Below, piece after piece: positions 26,601 through 40,099 of a stretch of 64,000 nucleotides of DNA. This DNA comes from Toxotes chatareus (Eukaryota; Chordata; Actinopteri; Toxotidae). Positions within the stretch are counted from its first letter, which is position 1, and the number at the start of each line of letters is the position of its first letter. The DNA lies in assembly GCA_016801885.1 (NCBI GenBank), contig CM028898.1, positions 8,514,177-8,578,176 of the forward strand, written 5' to 3'. Below the pieces are notes generated by a model. The model had not been told where the DNA came from and searched no databases. It saw only the letters and a program-made list of their open reading frames with translations. Made by a program: the position numbers and the translations under genes.

Positions 26601-29600
26601 CTCACGTCTCTTTGAACTTCCACTGGATTTCTTATAATTTACAGTCAGTACCTGGCAGCAGCTGGGAGAATTGCATCAGGACCACATGCAAGGGCTGTGT
26701 CAGGGTTTTGACGATTTATCTGTTTACTATAAATTACATAGATTCCAAGCATGTTGTTGTGTCATTTTGTGGTTTTCCAAAAATCATGTCCATCATCAAG
26801 CATGTGTGGTAAAGTAGTTGAATCTGCAGCTTCAACAGTGAATAGTGCTGACTATCAATTTGTCCATACGACCTATGACTTTTATAAAATACATTATGGA
26901 AAATAAGAAGACAGAAACCACTTGAGAGCAACTGTCCATTCTCAAAAATACACTCTCTTTCTTATCTCCTCTTTTTGTGTCTCTCTTCCTTCTGATCAAC
27001 TGACTGACACTCACACAGCCTCTACATATGTCCACTGCTGCCTTTGTTTTTCTATCACATAAACACCTCACAAGGTAATTTTACTTCACTCCACCGCTTT
27101 CCTCACACATTTGACACACATACACACACACTTCCTGTTGTGATGAAAAGCCGACCACTGTTTCTGTTTTTGCACCAGTCTTATGTCCAGCCGACCGCCC
27201 TCCATGATTCATTATGCGGCAGTTCACTAAGATCTGAACTGCGGTGAACGCTCTCCCAGCAGTGATCGCAACACAACAACACAATCAGAATCTTTCTTGG
27301 ATGAGTGAATCGTGTTTTGTAAAAGTGTTACACACACACACAAGCGTCAAAAGATATAATAACAGGAAAGAGATAACTGGAAAATATAATGACAATAAAA
27401 AAGGATAAAAAGAGTGTTTGCAGAGGGTTATGACAGCGTGCTGAGATCATGTATATCTACAGACACAGATGTGAGGCCTTCCAGCTATGCTCTTCACACA
27501 GCCTTGGAGAGTCAGACACAATCACACACACACACAAGCAAGAGCTCAAAAACACACAGCCATCCCCTCTGAGGCAGCAATAATCTGTCTTCCGAACCCA
27601 AATGCATGCAGCAGCTTTCCACTCAGCATGAATGCATAGTGATGAGTGCGACATAAACAGGCACCTCAAGGACCCAGTTTCGACACCGATTAAATAAACA
27701 GACCAGCTACAGCAAAAACAAGCCAACTGGCCTGACGTCACTGCCATCGGACCAAACAAATCCTGAACCTGTGCCGTGACAAGACAGCATTAAGTGTTCC
27801 CTCAGACAGCTCTGTAACGTGTGACGTGTCTGTGTATTTTGCAGGGTGTGTAGTGGCGCACACTTTCATGTTCACAGTTTGGTTATTATCCAAGTAAATA
27901 GTGAGAAGGCATTGTTAAGCTAGATGTACCATGTACAGTGTTATTGTTATTAAAACCACAAAGGATGGAGCTGGTGCACCCTATGAATCTTATTTAAAAA
28001 CAATTACTGCCGTATAGAAGTATTAACATCGACTTGTTTGTGCACCCCTGCATTCACCAGTCTGACAGCTCAGCGCCGAATGACCAATTAGGGCCCTTCT
28101 AGTTCCCTGCTCACTGCAACTGAGAGTATTTACTCAGCTCATCAGAGTGAGGATTTAGAAAGAAGTATCTCTACTCCACTCCTCAAATTGTGCACTTAAC
28201 TGTTTACATGCACAATAAAAGCCATACAAGTACACAAGGCATACAAGAGCTTCGTGATCTTTGTCACAAGCACCATGGGACACCTGTTCTTACTCATATC
28301 CTCTTGAAATGCCTAAGTGAGCTTTTAGGTCTACGCTGCAATATATATATTTTTTTTTTACAATATGTTTCTTTACTTATTTAAAGTTACTTAGGATTTT
28401 AAAGAATCTGATTTCCAAGTGACAGCTATCTAATATCAGCCCCTCTGCCTCTGGTTTCCCTGACATGCTGATTTACTGTGAGAAGTCTCCTAATAGACTG
28501 CAGTCATTACCTCTTCAAATAGCTCAGACCTCAATTTCTCTACACTGATTTCCTCATTGGCTGTGTGAATAAATCTAATGCCGGAGCCCCCGATCAGATT
28601 GCAGAAGGCTTAACTTCAGCACAAGTAACTCAATCCCTGGAAAAAGGAACTGATAAAATTTTGTTCCAGTTGTTCCAGACAAATGACACTGATGTGAGCC
28701 GAGACAAAGAGGGAAATTAATGAGCTATTAAAAGCTTATAAACACTGCTGCACTACAGCTCCTTTCTTTGTTTCCCAAGAAGGCCACATTAAAAGCATGG
28801 ACTAAGCTGTAAAAATGGGCTTCATGTCAGTTTCTAAACTGCGGACTCATGGAGTTGAAATTTTAGCTATGAATGACCCCAAGTGTGATCACACAGCACC
28901 TCCATCAGTCACATGAAATCCAGCAGTGCTTGACTCTCTGACACCACGATGATGATGGTGGTGACACTTTACAAACTTTTTTATTGTTCACAAAGGGAGA
29001 TTAATCCTCTGCTATAGGCTGTTGGCTCACATATATTCTGGTATCCAATGACAAAACACAATACCACAACAGCATGAAACATGGAATACTGTTGCAGTCA
29101 CTTTGTTGCTACAAGAACTAAAAACATCAATCAACAAAACATCCATGCTTGAAAAATATCTATCAGACAACATCAAATTCAATGAACAAACTCCTAATAT
29201 TCTCAACTCTTCATAACAAATGGTTGTGTCGCCCTCTAGTGGCTGAAAACCTCAACAAAAATCTGAATTGCCTTCATAATTCAGCTTAGCCTTGTCTTAT
29301 CAGGGCTCAGTCAACACAACAGTAATTGGAATGCAGCAAGTGTCAAACAATTACTGGTTCTGCTTTTTGGTCTTCATTTGAAAAAGAAAAACTCTATTAC
29401 CATTGTTTCATTATATGTGTTTGTGTGTACTCAGGCAGAAAAAGAGAAAAGACGCACAGACATATGACGTCTGTGGATGTACGCAGGTATCAAACACATA
29501 CACACACACGTTTTTTAACTTCATACACACACACACACACACAGTGACTCCACCGGTGTTTGTCTAATAACGTGTTCAAGTAAAAGCACAAGTATAGGTG

Positions 29601-31399
29601 TGTGTGCACTTGCATGGGGGTGCATTTATAACCCCTTTCCCTGTTGCAGTGACTCACCAGTGAGTCACAGGCCAGGGAGGAGAGTGGTGTTGCGCAAGTG
29701 AGAAACCCCTCTCTGCCACTCCACAGTTTGGCGCAGTGCAGCGGCAGGTCGGTGGTGTAACCTCATCATTAAGAGAAAGCAAGTCATGTTGGATTAGGAG
29801 CCAGGGGGTGTCGGATAATGAGGAGGGTGATTCAACAGTCACTGATGTGTCACAGTCAATATGAGACATGAGGTGGAGGGGGGCATTGATATACTGTAAA
29901 TGAATGGATTCACTTGACAGGTCGGGGTGTAGTGAGTAGGAGGGAAAGCATGTAGGCACACATCCCTTTCCTAGGCACAGTCACAGGTATGAATTATACA
30001 TGCTGCATCTCCGTGAGCCGGTGAGAGATAGGTATAATGAAATGACAAGGGGTGTGTGATTCACGCGGATGCTTGAGTGCACAGTCACACATACACACAC
30101 ACAAAACCCAGAACCTACTGTACGTGCACAAACCCAGGAAACACAATGCCAATCCTGTTTCTGCTATCTGCAGAATTATGTGCCGAGAAGAAGGGAAGGA
30201 GACATGCAACAGAGCCAAGAAGATAAAACTCCCATGGCTGTTATCACACTTTGCCCAGCCACAGCAGAACTGACAGAGGGAAGGGATAGATTTGCAAAAG
30301 GAGCTACTACATAGTGAAAGAGGCAAAGCAGGTTTTGAAGAATAACAACACATAATAAAAGCTGAGCACAAGATAGACAGATTGACATATGTCAAGATCT
30401 AAATGCTCCTTCACAAAGGTGGGCTGGAGGTGTGTGGGTATGCAGCTGTATTTAGGTTGCCTTCATACAGACAGCGAAGTTATCGCTCCTCTGTGGCATC
30501 ATTTCCAGTCTTTTTTCATCTTTCTGCTGACTTGCTGCTTAAAAAGGTGCCATGGGGTGGGGATGTTTGTATTTGGTGTGCTATAGGGTTTATATATACT
30601 TGTGTCCCTCCACAGTGGAGGGACTGCTACCAAAGTGCATCCGTGATTACACCTGCCCTCCCTGCTTCACTGTGCCTGTACGATTGTGTATCTAACCCTT
30701 ACTTTTCAGAAACTCCATTCATCACGTCAAACTGCAACCTTTTTTTTTTTTTTTTGCGTACTGGATGATGATAATTTCTGTTTTGCTAAAAATAGAAAAT
30801 AGCAGGCTTTCAAAGTGCCCAGACATGTTGGGCTGTAAACTTTCAAGCACCTCATCAACCTGTCCTACTAAAACACACAGGTCGGAGAGACACGGAGCAT
30901 CTGTTTAGACATCATCTGCTGCCAAAAGAGTTGTCCATAAAGAACAGTGAGACTAGGCTTGTTCTCAATTTCTGTCAAAATGCTGTATTTCAAAGAGACA
31001 GACACTCAGTAGCGAGACACTTTTTTTTAAAAGACGTCAACTCAGCATAGGCAAACACTTAATTCCAAACCTTGAAGGCAGTACAATTAAATCAGAGTGT
31101 TTTTTTTTACCCAAAGCCATTTTGTCTTCAAAATGGTTTTGCATTAAGATGTATAGCTGAAATGACTGTGGCCTGCTGAGACTCACTGAGCTGAGGTAAT
31201 CTACAATCTGATTGTATACATGGCTAAAACGCTGCTCCAGTCCCAATGCCATGTATGCAGCTGAAGCGTGGGCAACAACAGTTCCAGGAAGCCCCAAAAT
31301 AGAGACAGGATGTTCGTTTAGTAAACACAATAAAACATGCTAAATAACTGTGTAAAGCCAACTGTCGAATGAGACAAATAAAGACAGGATCTCTCTTAC

Positions 31400-31490
31400 T
31401 CTATGAGTTGCTCCATACCAGCACCCCGGGGCCCCAGTGGCTCCCCAGGTTTGGTTCTCCTTCTCTTACAGGGTGACTCCTGGCTTTTAC
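31400..31490 (-). CDS. Minus-strand unknown gene, 5' coding exon
   Basis: This 91-base exon is flanked on the minus strand by acceptor atgttcccag and donor gtaagag. It is open throughout (KSQESPCKRRRTKPGEPLGP...) and has one ATG near its 3' end (31414-31416), giving MEQLIE. It leaves two bases (GA) that pair with the first base of the 9438-9619 exon to make Glu, so the junction reads MEQLIESLERKL. If the first exon near 35.8 kb is noncoding, the protein may start at this Met. Otherwise the basic KRRR-containing stretch upstream is also translated. I do not recognise the family. Exon status rests on splice signals, open frame and phase agreement with two more exons. Confidence 0.55.
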
Positions 31491-34095
31491 CTGGGAACAT
31501 ACACAAATTTGTGTTAGCCTGGCGGTGGTTAGCTTATATCTAAAACCATGCAAAGAGAGGGAAATGATGACTAAGCAGATGGGTTATGCTATCTTCCACT
31601 CACTCATCAAAATAATCACCCATTTTAAAACTAGAGGTTTCTCTGGTGTTTCTGAGAACATACAGGACGTACAATCACTAAAACCATAACCTTGTCTTTT
31701 GTCTGCCCTTTGTCTCTGTCACCCTCTCTCTGTCTCTTTAAGGGCCTCTATAGGCCTCTTAGATCTTGAGGTGTTGAGTTTCAAAGTTGTCCTCATACTG
31801 TGTGATTTATGATGAAAACAGAGCCAGCCTCGGTTCCTCTGCTGTCTCAGACTTTCTCGTATGTATCCACAATTACTATCCGGTATCCCGTCCCTCTGCT
31901 TGGACATCTAAAGAATCTGAAGACACTCTGAAACAAATAAATATGGTCAGGATTATCAACTTCTCTCCATCTTTGTATATATCAACTTGATAAAGGATCC
32001 TATTCAACTACCACTGGTTTATGTCTGATTTCTACATTTAGTACGCACTGGAACATCTTTAGTCTTTTTAAACTTGCAGCGTGGCATGGTTATATTTTAT
32101 CCTAGCTAAACTTGATTCAAGCGAATGTGTGTGACAGCTGATTTTTGCTCATCAACACATTCAACACATTGGAAAGACCTTCTTAATCATCGCCAACAAA
32201 CCCTTCTGTATACCAATAACACTGACCTATTTCTCACTGGAGGAAACACACCATGAATCTAATTAATATTATTCATGTTAATATGAGGTAATTATGCAGA
32301 GCTGCGGCACCTGGAAAAACGTGCATGGGTGGCGACACCTCTCTCGCCCCAAGCCTGCATGTTAATTAAGCAGAACATCTGGCGAGAAGGGAAACATACT
32401 GTCGAGTTGAACCGACGGGACGCTCACTTGATCCAAAGTGCTGAATGTTCTGGAAGGTGAACTTGAGTTAGATTTGGGATGCGCGTATCTCCCTGTGCCA
32501 GAATCTGCTCCAGTCAAATTTGAACATCAGCCAATCGCAGCTTTCACTGATTTGATATGATATATGAAAAATGCTGGCAAAGAAAAGACAGCGGACGTTG
32601 ACAGTGAGTGCTACATTGTGCTGTAAGGTCAAAAAAAAAAAAAGCAAACTAACTCACCTTTACATGCTCCTGTATTTACCTGTATGTATTCTGTGCTGTA
32701 CAAGGACACTGACTGATATTACAGAGAGGGCCATTTGAATTATGCTGATGAAGCCTAGCGGCTTCTTCACTTTGTTTTTGCCAAAACGAAATGACGAATA
32801 GGATTTTTGCTGAAACTCTTAGTTTATTAATTATTTGAGGAGAAAATACATTAATCTGAATGGCTCATTTGACTCAATTTAAAGCCAGGGTGTCCGATAT
32901 GGCTAACTCTGAATTTATCAACTGAGCTAAACTCAGGCTAATATGCTCTGGAAAGCTCCTTTCAGCCTACAAAATATTGACATACATAAATGGAGAGAAT
33001 CCATTGAGCAATTTCCTAAATGTCCTTGGACTGGGCTTAATCTTCATCTGGGAAACCAACTGATAACATTTTTTGCAACTGTGTTGCATAATGGAAAAGT
33101 TTGGACAACAGGCGGACAACGAGACAAAGGGACTTATAGCAGCTGCTAACAGCTAAAAAGGCCAACAATGCATCAAACAGCAGGGACAAAAGACAACTGC
33201 ACAACAGAGGAGAGAGTTATGAACTCACTAGTGTCTCAGCTTTATGATATTCTGCAGTTCTAGCCACATCTCCATTCATTTAGCCTTAGCGGTGGCTACA
33301 TTTCTGTCACTGCTCATGCAAATTTGGTTGTGTCCTACTCCCAAGCCAAAAGGTCACCCAACTGCCAAATAAAATGAAATTACAAGAAAACAGACATCAG
33401 GTATCAAACACCTTCCTTGTGTATCAATTATTTTTCAATGCACAGTCTGTCTGTGCTGTATCTACCTTCTTTCCTCTGCCATAGTCTTCCACTTTCACAG
33501 CTTCGCTTCTCCCTAGTCATGCATACTAATCTGCGCAGTAACTCGGAGCAGTGGCCAGCCGCTGCCTGTCTGTCCCATCAAACATGCATAAGAAACAGAT
33601 GTATCTTTGATGTAGGCTTGTTCGTGTTGCCCCATGTGCATGAGTCTGTGAATGAGTGTGTGTGTGTGTGTTTATGTGTCTTTGTGAGTGTGCTTCCAGG
33701 CCCTGCGGGTTCAAGCCAGACTCGGGAGATGCGGCTGCATGCCCTGACACACACGGAGAGAGGGAGGGCTGACACAGATCTTTGGCAGGGCAAATAATCA
33801 ATGCAGCAATATGTTGCTATACATTTTCTTTCAACACATAATTCATGAGATTGTGTGTGACTCCAATGCACTGCAGCTGTAATTAAGCGTACTGTGTTGT
33901 GAATTTTATATAGTTTTTGCATTAAGTCGCTATTTCAAGTTTCCTTTTGCTCTTCCAGTGTCACATGCAGGGTAATTTTCTGTATTATTATACCAGTCTC
34001 ATTATGGACAGCACGTGGTGATTATATTAGATGAGTTACCCTATGATTTCTTCTTCTAAAGGCTACGCAATCACACGAAGACCTTTCAAAGCACA

Positions 34096-34315
34096 GATGA
34101 AATTATTAGTCGATTCACTGAGTAGTCAATCCACAAAATTTTAAAAATAAATTCAAAGTTTAGGTCATTTTTCAAATAGAAATGACCAACAATCCCTCAT
34201 TCCAACTCTTCTGTGTCCGAAAGTGACAGTAAATTGAATATGTTTGGACTAACAGTCCAAATATGATCACCTTTTGCTTTTGGAAATTGTATATAAATGA
34301 CCAAACAATTAATGA
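34096..34315. mobile_element. MITE relic of the same 'cgattaatc' family, opposite orientation
   Basis: Segments 'aaatgaccaacaatccctca', 'gacagtaaattgaatatgtt' and 'aaatgaccaaacaattaatg' follow the order of the internal consensus of this fish element, read in the other orientation from the copy at 19.5 kb. The right end runs directly into a pair of perfect hairpins at 34316-34404. Divergence is substantial. Confidence 0.55.
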
Positions 34316-34404
34316 GTTAATCAAACCCTCTTTCAAAGTGAAAGAGGGTTTGATTAACATTGTCACTGCATTCAGGATGACCTCTCCTGAATGCAGTGAC
34401 AATG
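34316..34404. repeat. Two abutting perfect 20-bp hairpins
   Basis: Hairpin 1 has arms 34316-34335 and 34339-34358 (gttaatcaaaccctctttca and its exact reverse complement) with a 3-base loop. Hairpin 2 has arms 34358-34377 and 34385-34404 (cattgtcactgcattcagga and its exact reverse complement) with a 7-base loop. They share base 34358. Perfect arms in otherwise diverged DNA point to a recent origin or to selection. The stems are too short for a typical miRNA precursor. Confidence 0.9.
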
Positions 34405-34973
34405 CTTTAAAGTTCTTTGGGTAATTTGAGAAATTTGTCATATTATTATAGATTATAACAATAATTAAATGGGAAGCTTCCTGGCTTTACAGTGGTTTGG
34501 TCTCCCTAGTGTTTGGAACGCCGAGTGTTTTATGAGAGGCTACAGTGCATGCTGATGATATATTTTGCTGGCGCTGCAAATAATGATGAGTATGGCACTG
34601 GTCCATCAGACTGTCAGACTTTTAGCACCTGGAGTTTTGAAAACTTCCTTTGCACAAGATTGTAAACAAGTATAATCATGAGTCATCAGAGGCGAGAGCG
34701 TATCCTGCTTGTCATTAGCCTCACTCATGCCAGCAGCTGACTGATTTGCTCTGTCTGGATGTGTATCCTCCTGTAAGCATGTGGTTTACATCTGTTGCAC
34801 TGACACCACCATTACCCATGAGTCCCCTCCCGTCCGCACATGAGTCCCTGACCATGTAAAGTGACCCTGACCCCACCTTCCTACCACCTACACACTCATA
34901 CGCACACAAGCCCTATGAAACATACAATGACACTTTTTTTCTACTCCCTCATGTAAGCAATGCCCCCCACTCG

Positions 34974-34975
<2 letters not shown>

Positions 34976-35006
<31 letters not shown>

Positions 35007-35007
35007 C
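34976..35007. repeat. (CA)16 microsatellite
   Basis: A pure ca run in the first intron of the minus-strand gene. Confidence 0.93.
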
Positions 35008-35713
35008 TTTTTCCTTTTCCCCTAAGACAATTGTGTTGCTCACTCTCTATTGTGGAAGCCAGCCATTTCCACATGAGCGTTGGCCATAAAACAGCAAAGA
35101 GCCGACTAAAAGCATCCCTTTCCTGACTAGCAGGGTCACAATTTGTCTCATATAAACACAGGACACACCTCATCCCAGCAGTTTTCACATATCCTTCTGA
35201 CCCCCTTGTCTCCCAACGTGCTCTTCTTTCCACTGACACAGGATACATATGACCAAACGTTTGGAAAGCTGCTTATCTCTCTATGATATTTCCATGCGGA
35301 GGAGCAACACAGAACAACATAACCCTCCTTGTGGTTTTGTTTCTCTCTTTCTACAAACTTTTAGGGGAGTTTTCGCTCTGAGAAAGTCTTAGAGAAGAAA
35401 AGCTGAACACTGACGCTCGTGTCTTTTGTGCCTCCCAACGTGCCTCGCGCTGGGTTTCCCTAGCATTGTCATGACAACAGTGTGTACGCACCGACACTGG
35501 CCTTTGAAAACAATACACCTACCAAAAGTTGACTGAAGTGGGCAAGCAAGCTACTTTGGGTCGCTTCTGGAAAGTTTCTCCGAAAATCCACACACACTGT
35601 GAAGTAAAGTCGCGACAGAAAGGATATTTTTCCGCTCTAGCCAGGAGCAAGTGCACAAGTGTCTAACGGAGACAAAAAAAAAAGAAGTGTACAAAGATGC
35701 ATTCATTCTCATA

Positions 35714-35900
35714 CCTTCTTAACGAAGAAATCTTTCGTTAGTAGTCCCGGGCCGTTTCGGAGTTATCTAGCCGTCTTAACTTCAGTCGCTCTGCACAAAA
35801 GATTACGTTTTTTTAAATTTATTTATTTTTTACTCCGGTACTAACATTTTCTAAGCGTGTATCCCAAACGCTGCGACTGCTAGCACAGCACGGCATGTGA
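35714..35900 (-). promoter_or_regulatory. Probable 5' UTR exon and promoter region of the minus-strand gene
   Basis: On the minus strand the sequence ends in a plausible donor (ttaagaag, then gtatgag at about 35707-35713). It lies in a stretch with several CpGs between about 35.4 and 35.95 kb. It sits upstream of the minus-strand coding exon at 31400-31490 and faces the capn15 first exon about 2 kb away. I see no useful ATG-led frame, so it is called a noncoding exon. The upstream end is approximate. Confidence 0.35.
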
Positions 35901-37690
35901 GAAACAACTTCCAGCGGTAACTTTCTCCGCCCAGACTCACTCTCAGCTCTTCTGCCTGCTTCTATCATAGGATGCTTTGCTCCGCCTCACTCAGTGCTGA
36001 AGATAAATGACTATAATCCAAGAGATTTATGGTTTGTGTCTGTTAACTCGTGGCAGCCTGGCTTTTTTTTTTTCTCCTCAAGGATTTTCTTAATTTTCCA
36101 TCAAGGTTGCATTTGTGTGGGTTTCAGTGTTAAATTCACTTATTGTGATGTTGCTTCATTTAAATTTCTACAGGGGCGATTGATTGTACACAGGACAATT
36201 ATCTTAATGAGACATGAATGGGTTTTTACACTTTGCCCTGCAATATCATAACTGAAGTATACAGACGCGACTGATTTTGACCTAATCCTTTGAACTTTCC
36301 CGGTTCAAACAACCCGGGTGACACCGGCATTAACAGAGATAATCCATACTCTCTGAATGTTTCACATGCTATTCTTTACTTTAATGAAATTTAAACTTCA
36401 CACGGGGTTTTAAAAGAATGGCACACACAACTCAGCATGGTAAACAAAACAACACAGGATGAAATTAAATGCTCAGTAAATTTTATTCTGTGGACAGCTT
36501 TCTTGCAGGTCTATTGTTAGAGAAGTCAGAAATGTGAACTCAAACATAAGGAAAGCTCTCAGCCACAATGTTTTATGAGTGAACTGTAATTAAGCCTAGT
36601 CATGATTTATAGCTTACTGAAAAGTTGGGGTCAGATGGTCAAATTCTTTAGGTTGACTGGAAACGATAAATATCCTTTTAAAGACCAAAAAAAAAAACAG
36701 CAAAATTATATTAACCCAAATATAAAAATACAATCTATACAGCAATATTCAAGTAGAGACTAGTGGAGCTACAACATTATGTGAAAAACAATAAGTCACA
36801 ATAAACTCACTGTTGGTGAGGTATAAGCAGACTTCGTGATTTGAACAGTGGTGTATGGCCTGCAACTATGGCTGCTAGACGGTGTAACAGAGCCCAGTCA
36901 CTTTATTTTCCTCCAATGTGATTCTGCAAGATCTTTTAAAGCAGACAGACAGACAGACACTCAGAAAATCATCAGCTACAAGCCTGCAAAGGCAAGTAGT
37001 AGTAGTAGTGGCTGCAGTACCCCATGATTAGTGGTTTAGTGGTCATAGTAGTAATTAACTAAAATATGTCAAACTTGATTTTCTCTTAGGGCCTGCGCAT
37101 TTTAAACAAGTGCTTCAAAGCAATCACACAGAAGACAATAGGAAAATAGAAATATGTACCCAAGTACTACTTTCATCACCAGTAACACTTATAGTAGTAA
37201 TGGTGTTTGCAACTGCAACTATAGTATGGTATGATATGATATGATATGATATGATATGATATGATATGATATATATATATGATATGATATATGATATGAT
37301 ATGATATGATATGATATGATATGATATGATATGATGTGATGTGATGTAATATGACTGTGGGGCCCATTATGCTACTTTTTATTGGGTATCAGTACTCCTT
37401 ATAATAATTTAATTATTATAATTATTAATAATATATAAATTCTCTCTGCATATGATCTAATCAGATCAAATCAGATAGTGGATTGTTCCACTTTAGGGCC
37501 ACTAGATAGCACTAGAGTGCCATTATCCGACACTGGCCCGTAGGCAGATTTGAAATTCAAGATTTAAATCTTGTCATAACAAGGGTATTTGTAAAATATA
37601 TGCAAATAAAAATAAAGACGAAATCATTGATTTAAAAATAAATGTATTTTTGTCAGGCACAGAGTATATGGTTTTTGGATATTTATGTTT
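35901..37690. other. Intergenic region between divergent 5' ends
   Basis: AT-rich DNA with the pentanucleotide repeat, short (GACA)n and (AGT)n runs near 36945-37010, and poly(A) at about 36688-36699. No gene is seen. Confidence 0.5.
37226..37350. repeat. (ATGAT)n pentanucleotide tandem repeat
   Basis: Tandem atgat units, interrupted by a short (AT)n run and by gtgat variants at the right end. It lies between the two divergent 5' exons, so length variation here would alter promoter spacing. Confidence 0.95.
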
Positions 37691-37899
37691 GCCAGTGGTG
37701 ACGACGTTCGTGCCCACATATCCTGGTTGAAAATGTCCGTGTGGAGCATGGGAAGTGTAGTTTTCTACCTTCACATTCTTGAACGGACTTTACGTGTGTT
37801 TACTTGCGCTCGCGCTCAGCGGACAAGCACCCGGTGCGCATATGACGTACGTCCGCTCTCTATTTGCTCCTTGGAGATTCCCCTTCCTTCCTGGGCTGT

Positions 37900-38147
37900 T
37901 TGAGGTAAACCTACACGGTCGCACCAGTCTCGTTAATACATGGCGGAGTGAAAAATCAACTGTACATATACATGTTTGTCACCAATGTCCGAAACATGCA
38001 GCCGCCGCGAGGAGCGCGAAGCTAACGCCTGGAAGGGCTACGGTAGCTGAAGTACAACCCGGGAAGAACTTATCGTCTCGATGGCTGTGAAAAGTTAACG
38101 CACAGACGGCTGAAAAACAGGAATAATTCCCCTTCAACCGACTTGAG
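37900..38147 (+). promoter_or_regulatory. capn15: Probable capn15 first noncoding exon and CpG-rich promoter region
   Basis: From about 37.69 to 38.26 kb CpG dinucleotides are frequent, unlike the AT-rich flanks. A good plus-strand donor (cttgag, then gtaaga) follows base 38147. No long conserved frame is present, so a 5' UTR exon fits. It would splice about 4.3 kb to 42433. The 5' boundary is a guess. No TATA box is evident, which fits a dispersed CpG-type promoter. Assignment to capn15 is inferred from strand and position. Confidence 0.45.
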
Positions 38148-38935
38148 GTAAGAATACCAGATTTGTGAGCGGGCTTTGCCGAGAGTACAGCTGTCGGACA
38201 GCGTCGGTAAATGTCGACCAAATGAGAGAAGAAGAGTGCCTTTGTTTACAAGGACCCCGGCGTCTTCGCCTCCCGCTGTCTCAATGGGATTGTTGAGAGT
38301 TTTCATCTGGCTGCACTGTATGGCTAATGTTAGTGTTAGTGACAGGGCTCACAGGCTTACAGTTTGTCCACAAATAGATTGATTATGTGACAGTGTCCCG
38401 TATATTTAACAGTGGTTACACAGATCGGCTGTGGAGATCACTTTATGCCTACTTTATGCGCCTCAGGGCACAGGAGAGGGTAATGCAATAACAACATGGA
38501 CATTTTTCTTCTGCTTGTTTGTTTAGGGAAGCTGGACAGGTCAGAGGGCAAGGTCAGGTGGATAAATCTGCATATAGGGATGCTATAGAAGAACATTGAT
38601 TTCAGCTGGGTGAATGATATGTGCCCTGAGACCTGAACTCCAGCTTATCCAGCTGAAGGTTTTTGACTGTAGATTCGAAATCAAAACAAAACCCAGACAG
38701 ATGTGTTTACATGAGGCTGTTTGTTTGAGAGTGAACTTGTCCAGGGTAGTCAAATCATTTATGTTCTGCTCTGAGTGTGTCCACTGGAGAGAGAGGGGGG
38801 GAAACAAGCTTGTGACAGTCAAGACATTTTGGGTGGTGTAGAAATGACAACTTACAATGTACCGTGAAATCAGCTCACATCCTCTCTTTCCCTTCTCCCC
38901 TCTCCGTGTCCCTGGAGAATAGGAATGAAATCCAA

Positions 38936-38980
38936 TCTCTCTCTCTCTCTCCCTCTCTCCCTCTCTCTCCCTCCCTTTTT
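38936..38980. repeat. (CT)n tract
   Basis: A ct-rich pyrimidine run in the first capn15 intron, about 0.8 kb after the proposed first exon. Confidence 0.85.
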
Positions 38981-40099
38981 CTCTCTGGCACTGACTGTGT
39001 CAGCTGCTGTATCCCACGGTGCTGACTTGCATGAGGACAGGTGGCACTTGGACAGGTGCACCCTTAACAACTGGTCACAGTCCTCAGACTTCTGGCCTGG
39101 TTTTAGTTCAGTTGGTTTGTTTGCTTGTTTATACTTCATTTTATTTTTTGGTTACACATCAGTGTAGTTTTTGCTTGTCTCGTAGCTACAGTTAGTGCAA
39201 GCTGCTATTAATTCATTTAAATCAATATTTATGTAGTTGTCAGTTTGTTGTCTTAGTAAATCTTCTATGATTTGATTAAATTGAAACACCCCAGTGTGAC
39301 TGCACAGCCTGTATTCACTTTTGGTGAGGAGGGGAGTTTTATAACTAACACAAGTGAGCTGTTAGCATCTAGCTTTCAGTATGACATAGACATTCTTGAC
39401 AGCTCCAGCAATGCACTCTGGTATTGGGGTTGGACTTGAGTCTGCAGCAGCAACTATGTTACATACGTAGGATGTAGTGTTCTCTGGAATTGAAGTGGAA
39501 GTCAAATTGACCAACCCAAACCAGTTTCAGTCTAGACGCTGTGTGTGCATGTGAGGAAAACACACCCTAATCTGCTTCAGCTTCATTGGTATTTCATGGT
39601 TAATAGTAAACTCAATGGGTTTTTTTTCCATGCAACAAATGATTCAGAGGAAAGGAAGTATGTGGTGTGAGTCTTGGGCCTGTGCCTTATTCACTGTTTT
39701 ATGGATGAACACTGTGAATTCAGAGACAGAAGAAGAGATCAGGAATGAGGTCAGCAAAGCGTTTCGAAGTGGAAGAGAGAGGAGAGGGAAAGTTTGAAGG
39801 CTTATCTCAGTAATGTGCAGGGACAGTTGAGCAATGATGAGTGCTGCAGTCACCACTGTCTTATAGTTAACCCTTCACTACCTCCTCTAGCAATAATACC
39901 CTTAATGGAGCAGCCTTGTTTCTCAAGCAACCAACAGGAAAACACACGGAAATTTCAATTAGTTGTGTGAGTGTAAACAGTTTTATTGCTTCATAGCTGT
40001 TTGCCCACAATGAGCATGCCTCATCCTGCCCGGCCTGTTTCTGACATCCATCTACCAGTCATTACCCTGGGACACTATTCAAATTAATGAGTGAGACCA

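Larger units (their letters stand above)
17570..31399 (-). other. Large intron of the minus-strand gene
   Basis: About 13.8 kb with GA, CT and CA tracts near 18.0-18.4 kb, a pyrimidine-rich stretch at 18840-19030, the 19.5 kb MITE and the 26.5 kb SINE relic. The rest is unique AT-rich DNA without supported exons. Confidence 0.5.
31491..35713 (-). other. First intron of the minus-strand gene
   Basis: It holds the 34.1 kb MITE relic, the paired hairpins and a CA microsatellite. Nothing else is recognised. Confidence 0.45.

Noticed and set aside
34316..34404. miRNA precursor
   Set aside because: Each stem is only 20 bp with a tiny loop, and both are perfectly paired, unlike normal miRNA hairpins.
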